Shown one piece after another: positions 36,297 through 44,966 of a stretch of DNA of 64,000 bases (its first letter is position 1; each line of letters begins with the position of its first letter). The position numbers and the translations under genes were made by a program. The stretch spans positions 1,488,001 to 1,552,000 of the forward strand of contig NZ_OY734020.1 in NCBI RefSeq assembly GCF_963455295.1, in the 5' to 3' direction. The notes below the pieces were generated by a model. That model did no database searches. It was not told where the DNA came from and was given only the letters and a program-made list of their open reading frames with translations. The stretch comes from Candidatus Thiodiazotropha sp. CDECU1. Its GTDB lineage: Bacteria; Pseudomonadota; Gammaproteobacteria; Chromatiales; Chromatiaceae.

Positions 36297-37361
36297 TTAC
36301 TCAAAGAAACGACGCTTTAACTTGCCAGTATGTTGGAGTGCCTTATGGATCCAAAATGTCCTACTCTTTCTGAAGATTTGTAGATTGACATTGTTTCTCA
36401 CTTTATTTGTGAAGCGTTTTTTAAATGCTTCATTGCCAATGGTGAAATCCAGCTCTTGTCGATTGTGCTGCATGGCTGATTGTATGAGAAATCGTATCAA
36501 AAGTGAGCCGGGCGAACGCGTGGAATAATCGATATTGAAGGATGGTTTGTACCAATAATATTTTCCGTCATAGTCAAATCCGTAATGGTATGAAATGGCT
36601 TTACCGTCTAGTTCCAAAACGGAGAAGTGCAGCCAATCTGTATCTACCAGCTGCTGTGTAAGGTTTATATAAAACTGTTGATTTATAGGGTTGTTGAAAA
36701 GGCTCGGCGAGGGTGTATCGGCCCAGCGACGGATATGCTGTGAAAAGAACTCTGGAAGGTGCTTTTCGATCTCCTCATCGGTAAGCAAGCGGTATTCCAA
36801 CTCTCCCTGTCTGCGAAAATAGTTAAGTGGACGTTTGTTGCTGTATTTATTCAGTAGTTTGTCGACCTCCTCTTGGCGACCTTCGATTTGGAGGTAGGGG
36901 CAACGTATGGACTTGTTTTTCAGGTAGTGAAGGTTATGTCGTTTGCACGCATCCTCAATTAGTCCGCTAGTGGAGGAGGTGTATGGAATATTGTTAAGTA
37001 TAATTCGGTCCCAGTTTTCGACGCTCTCGAGCAGGTAGTCGAAGATCAAATTTACTGCGTCATGTTTTTGTGTTGGTGTGATGAAGTCAAGATAGTCGGC
37101 GTTGTTATAACCGATTAGCTGCAAAGTTATGCTTTTATTGCTTTTCTTTGATAATGCAAGCGGTGCAAAGCCGATTGGTGTTTCACCGTCATATACAACA
37201 GGAAAACAGAGATCGTTGGTGTCAGAGAAGGTTTTATACCAGGACGAAAACCACTCATAAGTTTGGAACAGGGTGTTGGTTTCGTTTTGAGAAACGAGCT
37301 CGTTCCACTCCTTGTTTGAAAGAGGTAGTTTGGAAACATCAACTATATGTTTGATGTGCAT
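36297..37361 (-). CDS. Second FemAB/CelD-like GNAT-fold acyltransferase (PF13480 type)
   Basis: 354 residues; EWNELVSQNETNTLFQTYEWFSSWYKTF is the characteristic N-terminal block. NYFRRQGELEYRLLTDEEIEKHLPEFFSQHIRRW and VLELDGKAISYHYGFDYDGKYYWYKPSFNIDYSTRSPGSLLIRFLIQ are the conserved catalytic-domain segments. It shares fold and length with the protein at 34072-35139 but is clearly divergent, so this is not a recent duplication. It is the first gene of the three-gene minus-strand group and is AT-rich. Likely acyl or aminoacyl transfer in exopolysaccharide decoration; substrate unknown. Confidence 0.8.
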   Translation of the reverse strand: MHIKHIVDVSKLPLSNKEWNELVSQNETNTLFQTYEWFSSWYKTFSDTNDLCFPVVYDGETPIGFAPLALSKKSNKSITLQLIGYNNADYLDFITPTQKHDAVNLIFDYLLESVENWDRIILNNIPYTSSTSGLIEDACKRHNLHYLKNKSIRCPYLQIEGRQEEVDKLLNKYSNKRPLNYFRRQGELEYRLLTDEEIEKHLPEFFSQHIRRWADTPSPSLFNNPINQQFYINLTQQLVDTDWLHFSVLELDGKAISYHYGFDYDGKYYWYKPSFNIDYSTRSPGSLLIRFLIQSAMQHNRQELDFTIGNEAFKKRFTNKVRNNVNLQIFRKSRTFWIHKALQHTGKLKRRFFE

Positions 37362-37615
37362 ATGGTACTAAAGCATAACAAGCAGGAGTTTCCAGGCTTG
37401 ACTGTAATTCCTTTAAAGCGAAAATGTATAAATAGTATTTTAGATCGTACATGAAAGAATTAATATTATGTTATATCGTATGTATTAAACAATAGAACCA
37501 AATCATCATTATTCAGGTTGTGTGTGGTCAGTGATGTTCAATACATCTAATTATAATAACCACTAATCATTGATATGTAAATTAGGGTTTTTGTTCATAG
37601 ATAGAGGGTTAGGTA
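37362..37615. other. AT-rich upstream region of the glycan-modification group
   Basis: Very AT-rich DNA with no ORF of note; presumably holds the promoter for the minus-strand acyltransferase/glycosyltransferase genes. Nothing else recognised. Confidence 0.35.
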
Positions 37616-37726
37616 GTGAAATTGGAATACGGAAATACTACAGGCTCCTCGAGGGGTGATTTGTCGAATCAAAGTGGAAATATGGCTATGTTCAATTCTG
37701 GTGCATGGATGGAAAAAGAAGGGTAA
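37616..37726 (+). CDS. Possible 36-residue peptide ORF
   Basis: A GTG at 37616 preceded by GAGGG at seven bases, with an in-frame stop just upstream, opens a 36-codon frame ending at TAA 37724-37726. The product is Gly/Ser/Asn-rich in the middle (TTGSSRGDLSNQSGNMAMF) and ends WMEKEG. No family is recognised, and no maturation gene is adjacent apart from the acyltransferases. It may be chance; the ribosome-binding site is the only positive sign. Confidence 0.25.
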   Translation: MKLEYGNTTGSSRGDLSNQSGNMAMFNSGAWMEKEG

Positions 37727-37790
37727 TGGTGTTTGACCGTTCGTATTGTCCTGATCTGGCTCTGAATTGTGGTTATTCAGATCTGACTAA

Positions 37791-38567
37791 TCAGGTATAA
37801 GCATAAAAAAATCGTAAGATCAAAATGCCTGCCATCAACCAGAGTACTCCCCGCAAAAGACTTAGATAGCGTTCTGCTGAGAAGCGTTTTCGCAACTGCA
37901 TACCGATAAACAGTGCGGTCAGCGCAAACGGGGCCAAAAACAAAGTACTGAATAGAAAACTGCCAATACCGGGTATCTCCTGCAGAAAAAAAATCAGGCT
38001 CTGGGTCAGTTTGCCGGTGAAAAAATTGAGATTGAACAGGACCACCATTGTCGCGGTGGCAATACGCAGCTCCATGAACAGGATGATCAATACCGGGAGC
38101 ATCACATTCACCATGCCGGCCATGAGTCCGGCAGCGGTGCCAAACAGCATATAGGCCGGCAGGGGATGTCTCCTCACCCAGGAGAATTCAACCCTTTTAA
38201 GACGCTCCTGGTTCAGGTAAAGCAATACAGCGGCGGCAAGCAGGAGGAGAAATGGACGGGGATCAAACCACAGCAGTAAAAAAGTACCGGTGATCGTACC
38301 TATCAACGCAAAAGGAATAATCATCAGATAAGGACGAACATTCCGCAATTGCTCTCTGCCACCGTGCCATATGGTCGTGAGATTGACCGACATGGTGGGA
38401 ATGACGCAGATCAGTACCGCGGTAAAGACATCGGTGAACAGGGCCAGCAAAGGTGTTGCGATCATCGGAAAGCCGATGCCGAAGGTGCCATGTATGAGCC
38501 CGGCCAGAAAGATGATGGGTGCGGCCAGCCAGATGAGCTCCCAGGTTAATGGTGCCAATTCAGTCAA
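37791..38567 (-). CDS. TSUP family permease (TauE/SafE type)
   Basis: 258 residues with about seven to eight membrane helices. IIFLAGLIHGTFGIGFPMIATPLLALFTD is the first conserved TSUP repeat and AAGLMAGMVNVMLPVLIILFMEL the second. The family exports or imports sulfite, sulfonates or other small sulfur/organic anions. It lies downstream of the rnf and thioredoxin genes in the same direction, with a 50-bp gap to the propeller protein. A sulfur role fits a sulfur-oxidising host, but this is inference. Confidence 0.88.
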   Translation of the reverse strand: MTELAPLTWELIWLAAPIIFLAGLIHGTFGIGFPMIATPLLALFTDVFTAVLICVIPTMSVNLTTIWHGGREQLRNVRPYLMIIPFALIGTITGTFLLLWFDPRPFLLLLAAAVLLYLNQERLKRVEFSWVRRHPLPAYMLFGTAAGLMAGMVNVMLPVLIILFMELRIATATMVVLFNLNFFTGKLTQSLIFFLQEIPGIGSFLFSTLFLAPFALTALFIGMQLRKRFSAERYLSLLRGVLWLMAGILILRFFYAYT

Positions 38568-38617
38568 GGGGTGGTCCTGCTTTTGGGGTATGCAATTCAG
38601 TAATGACTATGATTGTT

Positions 38618-39856
38618 TTACTGCGTTTTGTGATGTCGGCCAAAGGCATATTTAAGCCGAGTGGCACCGCCTATGCTTTGACGGTCAATCCAGGCTATAT
38701 GCAGGTTCCCTTGGCTATCCAACAGGATGCTGGGATTACTTTGTAGGCCCTCCCCGGATGCAACAGATACTATCCAGTCTTCGCTCCATTCACCATCCTC
38801 GTGCCAGCTCAATACCACATCACTACCGCCTTCTCTCTCGTCGTCCCAGGCAACGACCAGGGTACCATTCTTGTCCCCGGTAATTGCCGCATGTCGCTGT
38901 TTTGCCAGACCGCCAAAATCGTCCTGGACCTTTTCATTGCTACCGAACCGGTTCTCTACTGGGAGAAAATGGGCTCCCCAGATATCGTAGCCATCACGAA
39001 AATCGCGTTTGTCCGCCCAAACAGCAAAAGCACCTCGCTTGCCGTAACGTTCGAGGGCCACTCTTGAGACACCATGCCCCGATCCGTATGGAAGGTTTCG
39101 CCCCTCTGGTTTTTCGCTGATGCGTATCGGCTCACTGAAAACGCAGGCACTCTTCCGCTGCTCGACGGCTGCCATGATAATGGTGTGTTTGGGACGACGA
39201 TCCTCCCAGGTCACTATTATGCGGCTGTCGCTGATGATAGCTGATGGATAGAGTTGCTCATCCGAGGGGGGCACAGAATCTACAGCGCAGCCATTGCCCG
39301 GTTTCAGTCTGCCTTTGTCTCCGGGGACTAGCCGCTTCACTTGGATGCGTCCATAGCGCCCGCTTCGCTGCGACCAGACTGCGACTATCCTGTCCTCATC
39401 GACGCTCAGATTGACTTGTGCCGAGGGTGCACTGTCAATCCTGGTAATGGGACCCAGGCTAAGCCTGCCATCTACTGACACCATCCGCGCATGGATCTGG
39501 CCCAACTCCTCCCAGGCAATCACAAATCGCCCGCGGGACAGGGCGATCAGTGAGGGTTCATAGGCCTCATCCTCCCCGCTGACTCGTTGCTCGTGGGTAA
39601 AGCCGGCTTCGTTTGTCTGCTTATAGGCCAGATAGATGCGAGGAATACCGTCACGATCATCTTCCCAGGCGATGGCAATGGTCTGCTCTGAGACGGCAAT
39701 GTTGCGTCGTCCCGATGAGTCGAGATGGTGAAAATAGTGGTTGTTGGTGTCGGCGGCTGAGACATCGATTGCCCCTTCGAATGTCCATGGCGCAGCGAAC
39801 AGGCTAGCAGATGGAATAAGCCACAACACAAGGATGGCGAGTTTAATGATTGTCAC
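38618..39856 (-). CDS. Secreted BNR/sialidase-like beta-propeller protein
   Basis: 412 residues with signal peptide (LAILVLWLIPSASLFA). The mature protein shows repeated blocks of the form IAIAWEDDRDGIPRIYLAYK, FVIAWEELGQIHARMVS, IIVTWEDRRPKHTIIMA, AFAVWADKRDFRDGYDIWGA and LVVAWDDEREGGSDVVLSW: five or six blades with WxDxR/E turns, as in sialidase-like propellers. Catalytic sialidase residues are not evident, so it is more likely a binding or scaffold protein. It overlaps the thioredoxin-like gene by 4 bp (ATGA). Confidence 0.75.
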   Translation of the reverse strand: MTIIKLAILVLWLIPSASLFAAPWTFEGAIDVSAADTNNHYFHHLDSSGRRNIAVSEQTIAIAWEDDRDGIPRIYLAYKQTNEAGFTHEQRVSGEDEAYEPSLIALSRGRFVIAWEELGQIHARMVSVDGRLSLGPITRIDSAPSAQVNLSVDEDRIVAVWSQRSGRYGRIQVKRLVPGDKGRLKPGNGCAVDSVPPSDEQLYPSAIISDSRIIVTWEDRRPKHTIIMAAVEQRKSACVFSEPIRISEKPEGRNLPYGSGHGVSRVALERYGKRGAFAVWADKRDFRDGYDIWGAHFLPVENRFGSNEKVQDDFGGLAKQRHAAITGDKNGTLVVAWDDEREGGSDVVLSWHEDGEWSEDWIVSVASGEGLQSNPSILLDSQGNLHIAWIDRQSIGGATRLKYAFGRHHKTQ

Positions 39857-40323
39857 TTAGTTGCCTTTGAGAGGGCAGCTTGTATCTTTTCATCCGCTTC
39901 GATCAGGTCCTCGATACGTTGCACACCGATCATGCGGTAAAGGGTGTCGCCATCAGGATTGAGAAAGGTAAAAACAGGGGTGACCAGGGCATTATACCGG
40001 GTACCCAGTTCACGTTCTGCAATCCGTTCCCCACTGGGTAGGCGTATACGGCGACCGCTTTCAGCATCTACATAGGCCAGGGCATAGTGTGTTGAATACC
40101 TCTCTCTGACGGATGGGTCGGAAAACGCCTCTTTATTGGTCTTCTCACAATAGCCGCATCCGTATCGGCCAAAATAGACGAACAGTGGCTTGGATTCGTG
40201 CCTTGATTGGGTTATGGCCTGATCGAAAGGAAGGAAAGGATAGCCTTCTGGTGCGTCAGCCCGGATGAAAGTGGGCAGCAATAACAATCCCAGCAGGATT
40301 AAGATTGAGAGCCTGGATTGCAT
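39853..40323 (-). CDS. Periplasmic thioredoxin-fold protein
   Basis: 156 residues from ATG 40323, giving signal peptide MQSRLSILILLGLLLLPTFIRA; the longer frame to 40416 would add an unlikely leader. The thioredoxin fold has active site GRYGCGYCEKTNKEAF (CxxC = CGYC) and the cis-Pro region NALVTPVFTFLNPDG, as in SoxW/DUF255-like thioredoxins. It likely reduces disulfides of an exported partner, possibly the propeller protein whose ATG overlaps its stop. Confidence 0.82.
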   Translation of the reverse strand: MQSRLSILILLGLLLLPTFIRADAPEGYPFLPFDQAITQSRHESKPLFVYFGRYGCGYCEKTNKEAFSDPSVRERYSTHYALAYVDAESGRRIRLPSGERIAERELGTRYNALVTPVFTFLNPDGDTLYRMIGVQRIEDLIEADEKIQAALSKATK

Positions 40324-40498
40324 TGTGGTTTGCCTGTGTCTGTGTGCAAGATGCTGTAGTTGATTTATTGTCATGACCAATATAATAGCAACAGCTACAG
40401 ATCCAGTCTTTATCACCCGTTGATAACACAGACGCTTCAGATTCTCATATAAATATTATCCTAAGTGGTTCATGACTCGATATTTTGAGTAAAACCAT

Positions 40499-40771
40499 TC
40501 AATCATCGTTATCCCGGTCCCGGCGCTCCACCAGTTCGGGATCGGCAGTGATAACGCGGTAGATCTCGATGCGGGATCCCTCCTCGAGCCTGGCATCGAG
40601 CTTGGTGATCTTGCCGAAAATACCGACCTTCTGTTTATCCAGGTCGATTTCCGGAAACTGATTGAGCAGGCCGGAGTGTTGAATAGCCTGACGTACAGTG
40701 CTGTCATCCGGTACCTCAAGTTTGAGCCAGACCTGTTTGAATTTATCGGCATAGGCCACACCTACATTCAT
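40499..40771 (-). CDS. rnfH: RnfH protein
   Basis: 90-residue ubiquitin-like-fold protein of the RnfH/YfjF family: MNVGVAYADKFKQVWLKLEVPDDSTVRQAIQHSGLLNQFPEIDLDKQKVGIFGKITKLD is diagnostic. It is last in the rnfABCDGEH order, as in nif-linked rnf1 of Azotobacter and Rhodobacter-type clusters. Its exact function in the complex is unsettled. It lies 15 bp after rnfE. Confidence 0.9.
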   Translation of the reverse strand: MNVGVAYADKFKQVWLKLEVPDDSTVRQAIQHSGLLNQFPEIDLDKQKVGIFGKITKLDARLEEGSRIEIYRVITADPELVERRDRDNDD

Positions 40772-40786
40772 CTCGCTCTACTCCAT

Positions 40787-41473
40787 CTATTGGTTGGAGG
40801 CAGTGGCTTCGACGGTTGCCCGCTTGGTACCACGCTCAGCCAGGGCACGGTCAAGCAAACGTTTGCCGGCAAGCAGGAAACCCAGCACCAGGAAACCGCC
40901 GGGTGGCAGAATGATGAGGAGGAAACCCTTGTAGTCCGGTATCAATTCAAGTTCCAGGAAGGAGGCCCATGATCCGAGCAGCAAGGCGGCGTTGGCGAAC
41001 AGGGTGCCGCTGCCGAGGATCTCACGGGCGGCTCCCAGCAGCACCAGGGCCAGGGTGAAGCCGAGTCCCATCATCAGGCCATCGAAGATCGAAGCTAGCA
41101 CCCGGTTGCGCGAGGCGAAGGATTCGGCCCGCCCGAGGATGGCGCAGTTGGTGACAATCAGGGGGATAAACAGCCCCAGTACCTTGTGCAGATCGTGCAC
41201 CCAGGCATTCATCGACATATCCACCAGGGTGACCAGGACAGCGATGATCAGAACGAAGATAGGGATACGCACCTGTGGCGTGATGATGCCGCGGAACAGG
41301 GAGATCAGCAGTCCGGAGGCGATCATCACCGCCGTGGATGCGAGTCCCATGCCGAGACCGTTGCTGGCGGTGCCGGTGACCGCCAGCAAGGGACAGAGGG
41401 CGAGGGCCTGGGCGAACACTATGTTGTTGTCCCAGATACCGTCTTTGGCGATGCGTCGGTAGTCATTACTCAT
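40787..41473 (-). CDS. rnfE: Rnf electron transport complex subunit E
   Basis: Integral membrane subunit of the ferredoxin:NAD oxidoreductase complex. DGIWDNNIVFAQALALCPLLAVTGTASNGLGMGLAST, IPLIVTNCAILGRAESFASRNR and LLLIILPPGGFLVLGFLLAGKRLL are conserved in RnfE/NqrD; Cys residues in the membrane helices can hold the intramembrane iron site shared with RnfA. About six helices. ATG 41473 (MSNDYRRIAKDG) is chosen; the frame to 41536 adds an unconserved leader. Confidence 0.93.
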   Translation of the reverse strand: MSNDYRRIAKDGIWDNNIVFAQALALCPLLAVTGTASNGLGMGLASTAVMIASGLLISLFRGIITPQVRIPIFVLIIAVLVTLVDMSMNAWVHDLHKVLGLFIPLIVTNCAILGRAESFASRNRVLASIFDGLMMGLGFTLALVLLGAAREILGSGTLFANAALLLGSWASFLELELIPDYKGFLLIILPPGGFLVLGFLLAGKRLLDRALAERGTKRATVEATASNQ

Positions 41474-41574
41474 CGAATTGTTGCTCCAGCTGTGAACACC
41501 CCTGCGTATAACGGTGTGGGAAAGCATCGACAGCATTCGTGTTTATTCGCGTTCATTTGCGGACTGATACTTAA

Positions 41575-42225
41575 TTACCGCTTCACCACATCCGTGGTGA
41601 TCACCGGTGGATTCAACAGTTCGGTGCGGTTGTGCTTGAAGAAGGCCAGGCCGTCCTTGATCGCACCCACTACCCCGCGGGGTGTGATGGTGGCACCGCT
41701 GAACTGGTCGAAGCGTCCTCCATCCTTCTTTACTGCCCATTCGCTATCCGGGGGATCACCCAGTGACAGGCCGTTAAAGCTGAGAATCCATGGGTCCTTT
41801 GCCACCTCGATCTTGTCCCCTAGACCCGGTGTCTCCGCATGGGAGAGCACCCGTACACCGAGGACCTTGCCCTCGGCGTCCAGCCCCAGGATCAGCCGCA
41901 TCTCACCGGCATAGCCCTGACCGCTGATCTCCCAGGCGAGGGCGTTGACCTGGGCGCCGATGGTGCCGCGATAGATGGTTACCGGCCTACCTTTTTCATC
42001 CATGATCTGGAGGGGATGGGCCAGCAGGTCGTTGTCGTATCGCGCATCGGGAACCACCTGGGCCAGGGAGTCGAGCAGGTCCTCTTTCTGACGCGCCTGG
42101 ATGGCCTCTTTGGTGGCGATATTGCCGGCCACCAACAGGGCGGTGGCCAGGGTGGAAAAGCCGCCCAGCAATACAGCCTGATAGCCGACCCGCTTGCGGT
42201 ATTTGGGTTCCAGTGGTGTACCCAT
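41575..42225 (-). CDS. rnfG: Rnf electron transport complex subunit G
   Basis: 216 residues with one N-terminal membrane helix (AVLLGGFSTLATALLVAGNIA) and a periplasmic FMN-binding domain. The covalent flavin site is the Thr in DQFSGATITPRGVVGAI, and SHAETPGLGDKI is conserved. It passes electrons within the complex. The start overlaps the rnfD stop by one base, indicating coupling. About 100 bp separates its stop from the rnfE start. Confidence 0.93.
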   Translation of the reverse strand: MGTPLEPKYRKRVGYQAVLLGGFSTLATALLVAGNIATKEAIQARQKEDLLDSLAQVVPDARYDNDLLAHPLQIMDEKGRPVTIYRGTIGAQVNALAWEISGQGYAGEMRLILGLDAEGKVLGVRVLSHAETPGLGDKIEVAKDPWILSFNGLSLGDPPDSEWAVKKDGGRFDQFSGATITPRGVVGAIKDGLAFFKHNRTELLNPPVITTDVVKR

Positions 42226-43310
42226 CAGGCGTCACCCCCCTCATCCGCATAGTTCAGCGGCTCGCCCTTGCGGTCGCGGCCATAGATGCGAGGTTTGAGG
42301 TAATGGTCGATCAACGGGGTACAGGCGTTCATCAGCATCACTGCAAACGCAACCCCTTCCGGGTAGCCGGCCCAGGTGCGAATGGCGTAGACCAACAGGC
42401 CGACACCGGCACCGAACAACAATTGGCCACGGATCGAGACGGGTGATGTCACCAGGTCGGTGGCGATGAAGAAGGCGCCCATGATCGCCGCCCCTGATAG
42501 CAGATGGGTCAGTGGGTCGACGTAACTCTGCGGATCGATAAGATGGAAGAGGCTGGCCAGCAAGGTCAGGGTACCCAGCATGGCCAGCGGGATATGCCAG
42601 GTGATGATCCGTTTGTAGATCAGTAACAATCCCCCCAGCAGTAGTAGCAGGGCGGAGGTCTCACCGAGACTGCCGCTGGTCTGACCCAGGGAGAGCCGCC
42701 ACAGGGAATCGATGCCACTGCTGGCGGTCTCCAGTGGTACCGCGCGACCCAGCTCTGTCTTCAGATGTCCCAGGGTGGTGGCGCTGCTGATGGCGTCCAG
42801 TTGACCGGAGCTGCCGAAGGTAATGGCGAGACTGTCGAGAAAACCGGGCGCCTGGGTCGAGAAAAGGGGCGCTGGTGAATTGAACAGGGTCATCTCCAGG
42901 GGAAAGGAGATCAACAGTGCCACCCGCGCCACCATGGCGGGATTGAACAGGTTCTGGCCGATACCACCAAACACCTGCTTAGCGATGACGATGGCAAGAA
43001 AAGCGCCGACCACGCCAATCCACCAGGGTGCCCAGGGAGGCAGAGTCATGGCCAGCAGCCAACCGGTGAGCAGGGCTGAGCCATCGAGCAGGAAGGGACG
43101 GGCACGCTTCCCGGCAATGCGCAGGGAGCCGGCCTCGAACAGCAGACAAGCGATCAGCGTGGTGACAAAAAGAAAGATCGCCGGCCAACCAAAGAGATAG
43201 AGGCTGTACAGGGTGGCAGGCAGCAATGCCAGCATGACCAGCCCCATGGTACGGCTGATACTGGTGCGGGCGTGGGTAAAGGGGCCGGCGACGGGCTGCT
43301 CTTCTAACAT
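42225..43310 (-). CDS. rnfD: Rnf electron transport complex subunit D
   Basis: 361-residue membrane subunit related to NqrB. VFGGIGQNLFNPAMVARVALLISFP, LDAISSATTLGHLKTELGR (flavinylation motif with SATT) and GRDRKGEPLNYADEGGDA at the C-end are seen. About eight to nine transmembrane helices; with RnfG it carries covalent FMN and takes part in ion translocation coupled to ferredoxin/NAD electron transfer. It overlaps rnfC by 7 bp and rnfG by 1 bp. Confidence 0.93.
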   Translation of the reverse strand: MLEEQPVAGPFTHARTSISRTMGLVMLALLPATLYSLYLFGWPAIFLFVTTLIACLLFEAGSLRIAGKRARPFLLDGSALLTGWLLAMTLPPWAPWWIGVVGAFLAIVIAKQVFGGIGQNLFNPAMVARVALLISFPLEMTLFNSPAPLFSTQAPGFLDSLAITFGSSGQLDAISSATTLGHLKTELGRAVPLETASSGIDSLWRLSLGQTSGSLGETSALLLLLGGLLLIYKRIITWHIPLAMLGTLTLLASLFHLIDPQSYVDPLTHLLSGAAIMGAFFIATDLVTSPVSIRGQLLFGAGVGLLVYAIRTWAGYPEGVAFAVMLMNACTPLIDHYLKPRIYGRDRKGEPLNYADEGGDA

Positions 43311-44842
43311 GTCTCAGTCCCGGTTTTAGTGTCGGATTGAGAGTCGGACGCCGCGGCAACCTTGGCTTGGGCCTCTGCTTTCTTCTTCGCTTCCATCTCT
43401 TTCTTGCGTTTCATCATCGCTTCGCGCTTGGCCTTCTTGATCGCCTCCATGCGTTCGTTGCGTGCCTCCGCCAGACGTTTGGTTTCACCCTGCTTGTGCT
43501 GAGCGCGCTGGCGGGCGGCCAGCTCGCCCTTGGCATAGTTGAAGTACTGCACCAGGGGGATGTGGGATGGGCAGGCATATGAGCAAGAGCCGCAGGCGAT
43601 GCAGTCGAGCAGGCCCAGCTTGACCGAATTGTCGAGTCCCCCGGCACGGATGTGGGCTGCCATCTCCAGTGGTACCAGACCACAGGGACAGGCAGTGACA
43701 CAGCTGGCGCAGCGAATGCATGGCATCTCATCGCCGTTTTCGCTTTCGTCGGCGGTCAGTGCCAACAGGCCGTTGCTGCCCTTGACCGCGGGTACCCTGG
43801 TGCTGGGAAGCGGTTGTCCCATCATGGGACCACCACTGATCAATCGAGTTGGTTGTTGGCTATATCCGCCGCAGTAATCGATCAAGTGGGTGAGGGGTGT
43901 GCCCAGAGGCACACGCAGATTTTTCGGTTCCCGGATAGCGCCTCCGGTGATGGTCATGACACGGGATATCAGTGGCCAGCCATGGTAGAGGGCATCGTGT
44001 ACCGCCAGTGCGGTTGCCACGTTGTGAACCACCACGCCCATGTCGGCGGTGAGTCCTCGGGCAGGTGTCTCTTTGCCGATCAGAGTCTGTACCAGGTGTT
44101 TCTCAGATCCCATGGGATAGCGGGTCGGCAGTCCGACAACACTGACCTGGTCATGGGCCTCCGCGGCATGCCGCATGGCGGCCTGTGCCTGTGGTTTGTT
44201 GTTTTCGATGGCAACCAGGATGCGATCTACTCCAAGGGCGCGTGCCATCAGGCGCACGCCGTCGAGAACCTCAGCAGATTTTTCACGCATCAGGCGGTCA
44301 TCACATGTCAGATAGGGCTCACACTCGGCTCCATTGATGACCAGGGTATGCAGTGCATAACGTTTGCGCAGATTCAGTTTTACCGCCGATGGGAAGGTGG
44401 CTCCCCCCATACCGACGATTCCCGCATCGGCAACGCGCTGTGCTATCTCCTCAAGGGATAGACTGAATGGTGCATGGACCGGGTCAAGTTGGTCTGTCCA
44501 CTCATCCTCTCCATCCGGTTTCAGGGTGATCGTCCTGACCGACAGTCCGGATGGGTGGTGAGCGGGATAGCCCCCCACGCCCATGATCCTGCCCGAGGTG
44601 GGCGCATGCACCGGTGCGGAGATGGCGCCCTGATTACGGGCCAGGCGTTGGCCCTTCTTGACCATGTCGCCACGTCTGACCAGTGGCTCTGCGGCGGCCC
44701 CGATATGTTGTTGCAGGGGAATATGCAGCAGCGGTGGCATAGGCAGATGTTCAATTGCCTGTTCGGCACTCAGCTGCTTGCGGTCCTCGGGATGTACGCC
44801 ACCGCGAATCTTGAATAGTTTAATGATGTTTTCGGCGCCCAT
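43304..44842 (-). CDS. rnfC: Rnf electron transport complex subunit C
   Basis: 512-residue peripheral subunit that binds NADH and FMN. The N-terminal IRGGVHPEDRKQLSAEQAIEHLPMPP, the Rossmann-like region GIVGMGGATFPSAVKLNLRK, and ECEPYLTCDDRLM lead to two [4Fe-4S] motifs near 370-420 (CIRCASCVTACPCGL and CIACGSCSYACPSHIPL). The last ~60 residues are a Lys/Ala-rich coiled tail (KKEMEAKKKAEAQAKVAAA), a common feature in RnfC. The start follows a possible 25-codon ORF by two bases. Confidence 0.93.
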   Translation of the reverse strand: MGAENIIKLFKIRGGVHPEDRKQLSAEQAIEHLPMPPLLHIPLQQHIGAAAEPLVRRGDMVKKGQRLARNQGAISAPVHAPTSGRIMGVGGYPAHHPSGLSVRTITLKPDGEDEWTDQLDPVHAPFSLSLEEIAQRVADAGIVGMGGATFPSAVKLNLRKRYALHTLVINGAECEPYLTCDDRLMREKSAEVLDGVRLMARALGVDRILVAIENNKPQAQAAMRHAAEAHDQVSVVGLPTRYPMGSEKHLVQTLIGKETPARGLTADMGVVVHNVATALAVHDALYHGWPLISRVMTITGGAIREPKNLRVPLGTPLTHLIDYCGGYSQQPTRLISGGPMMGQPLPSTRVPAVKGSNGLLALTADESENGDEMPCIRCASCVTACPCGLVPLEMAAHIRAGGLDNSVKLGLLDCIACGSCSYACPSHIPLVQYFNYAKGELAARQRAQHKQGETKRLAEARNERMEAIKKAKREAMMKRKKEMEAKKKAEAQAKVAAASDSQSDTKTGTETC

Positions 44843-44844
44843 GG

Positions 44845-44922
44845 TCAGCCCGCATATCTCATCAGGATTTGGTGTTTATTCAGCACAAATTTGATTAAGT
44901 TGGTCAGTTGCTTAATGCTCAT
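44845..44922 (-). CDS. Possible 25-residue peptide between rnfB and rnfC
   Basis: ATG 44922 has AGGA about eight bases upstream and opens a 25-codon frame ending TGA at 44845-44847, two bases before the rnfC ATG. The product starts MSIKQLTNLIKFVLNKHQ: basic, amphipathic, no Cys. The tight stop-start spacing suggests translational coupling of rnfC if the frame is used. It overlaps one arm of an imperfect inverted repeat, so it may equally be non-coding spacer. Confidence 0.35.
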   Translation of the reverse strand: MSIKQLTNLIKFVLNKHQILMRYAG

Positions 44923-44966
44923 GAGAATTCCTATTAGTACGCTCCGCCTGGTGAAATATGCGGGCT
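44847..44966. repeat. Imperfect inverted repeat spanning the rnfB-rnfC spacer
   Basis: Arms 44847-44866 and 44947-44966 match inversely at 18 of 20 positions (core AGCCCGCATAT and ATATGCGGGCT), separated by 80 bp. One arm ends at the rnfB stop, the other near the rnfC start. It can fold into an RNA hairpin in the operon message, or it is a very small inserted element. Confidence 0.6.
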
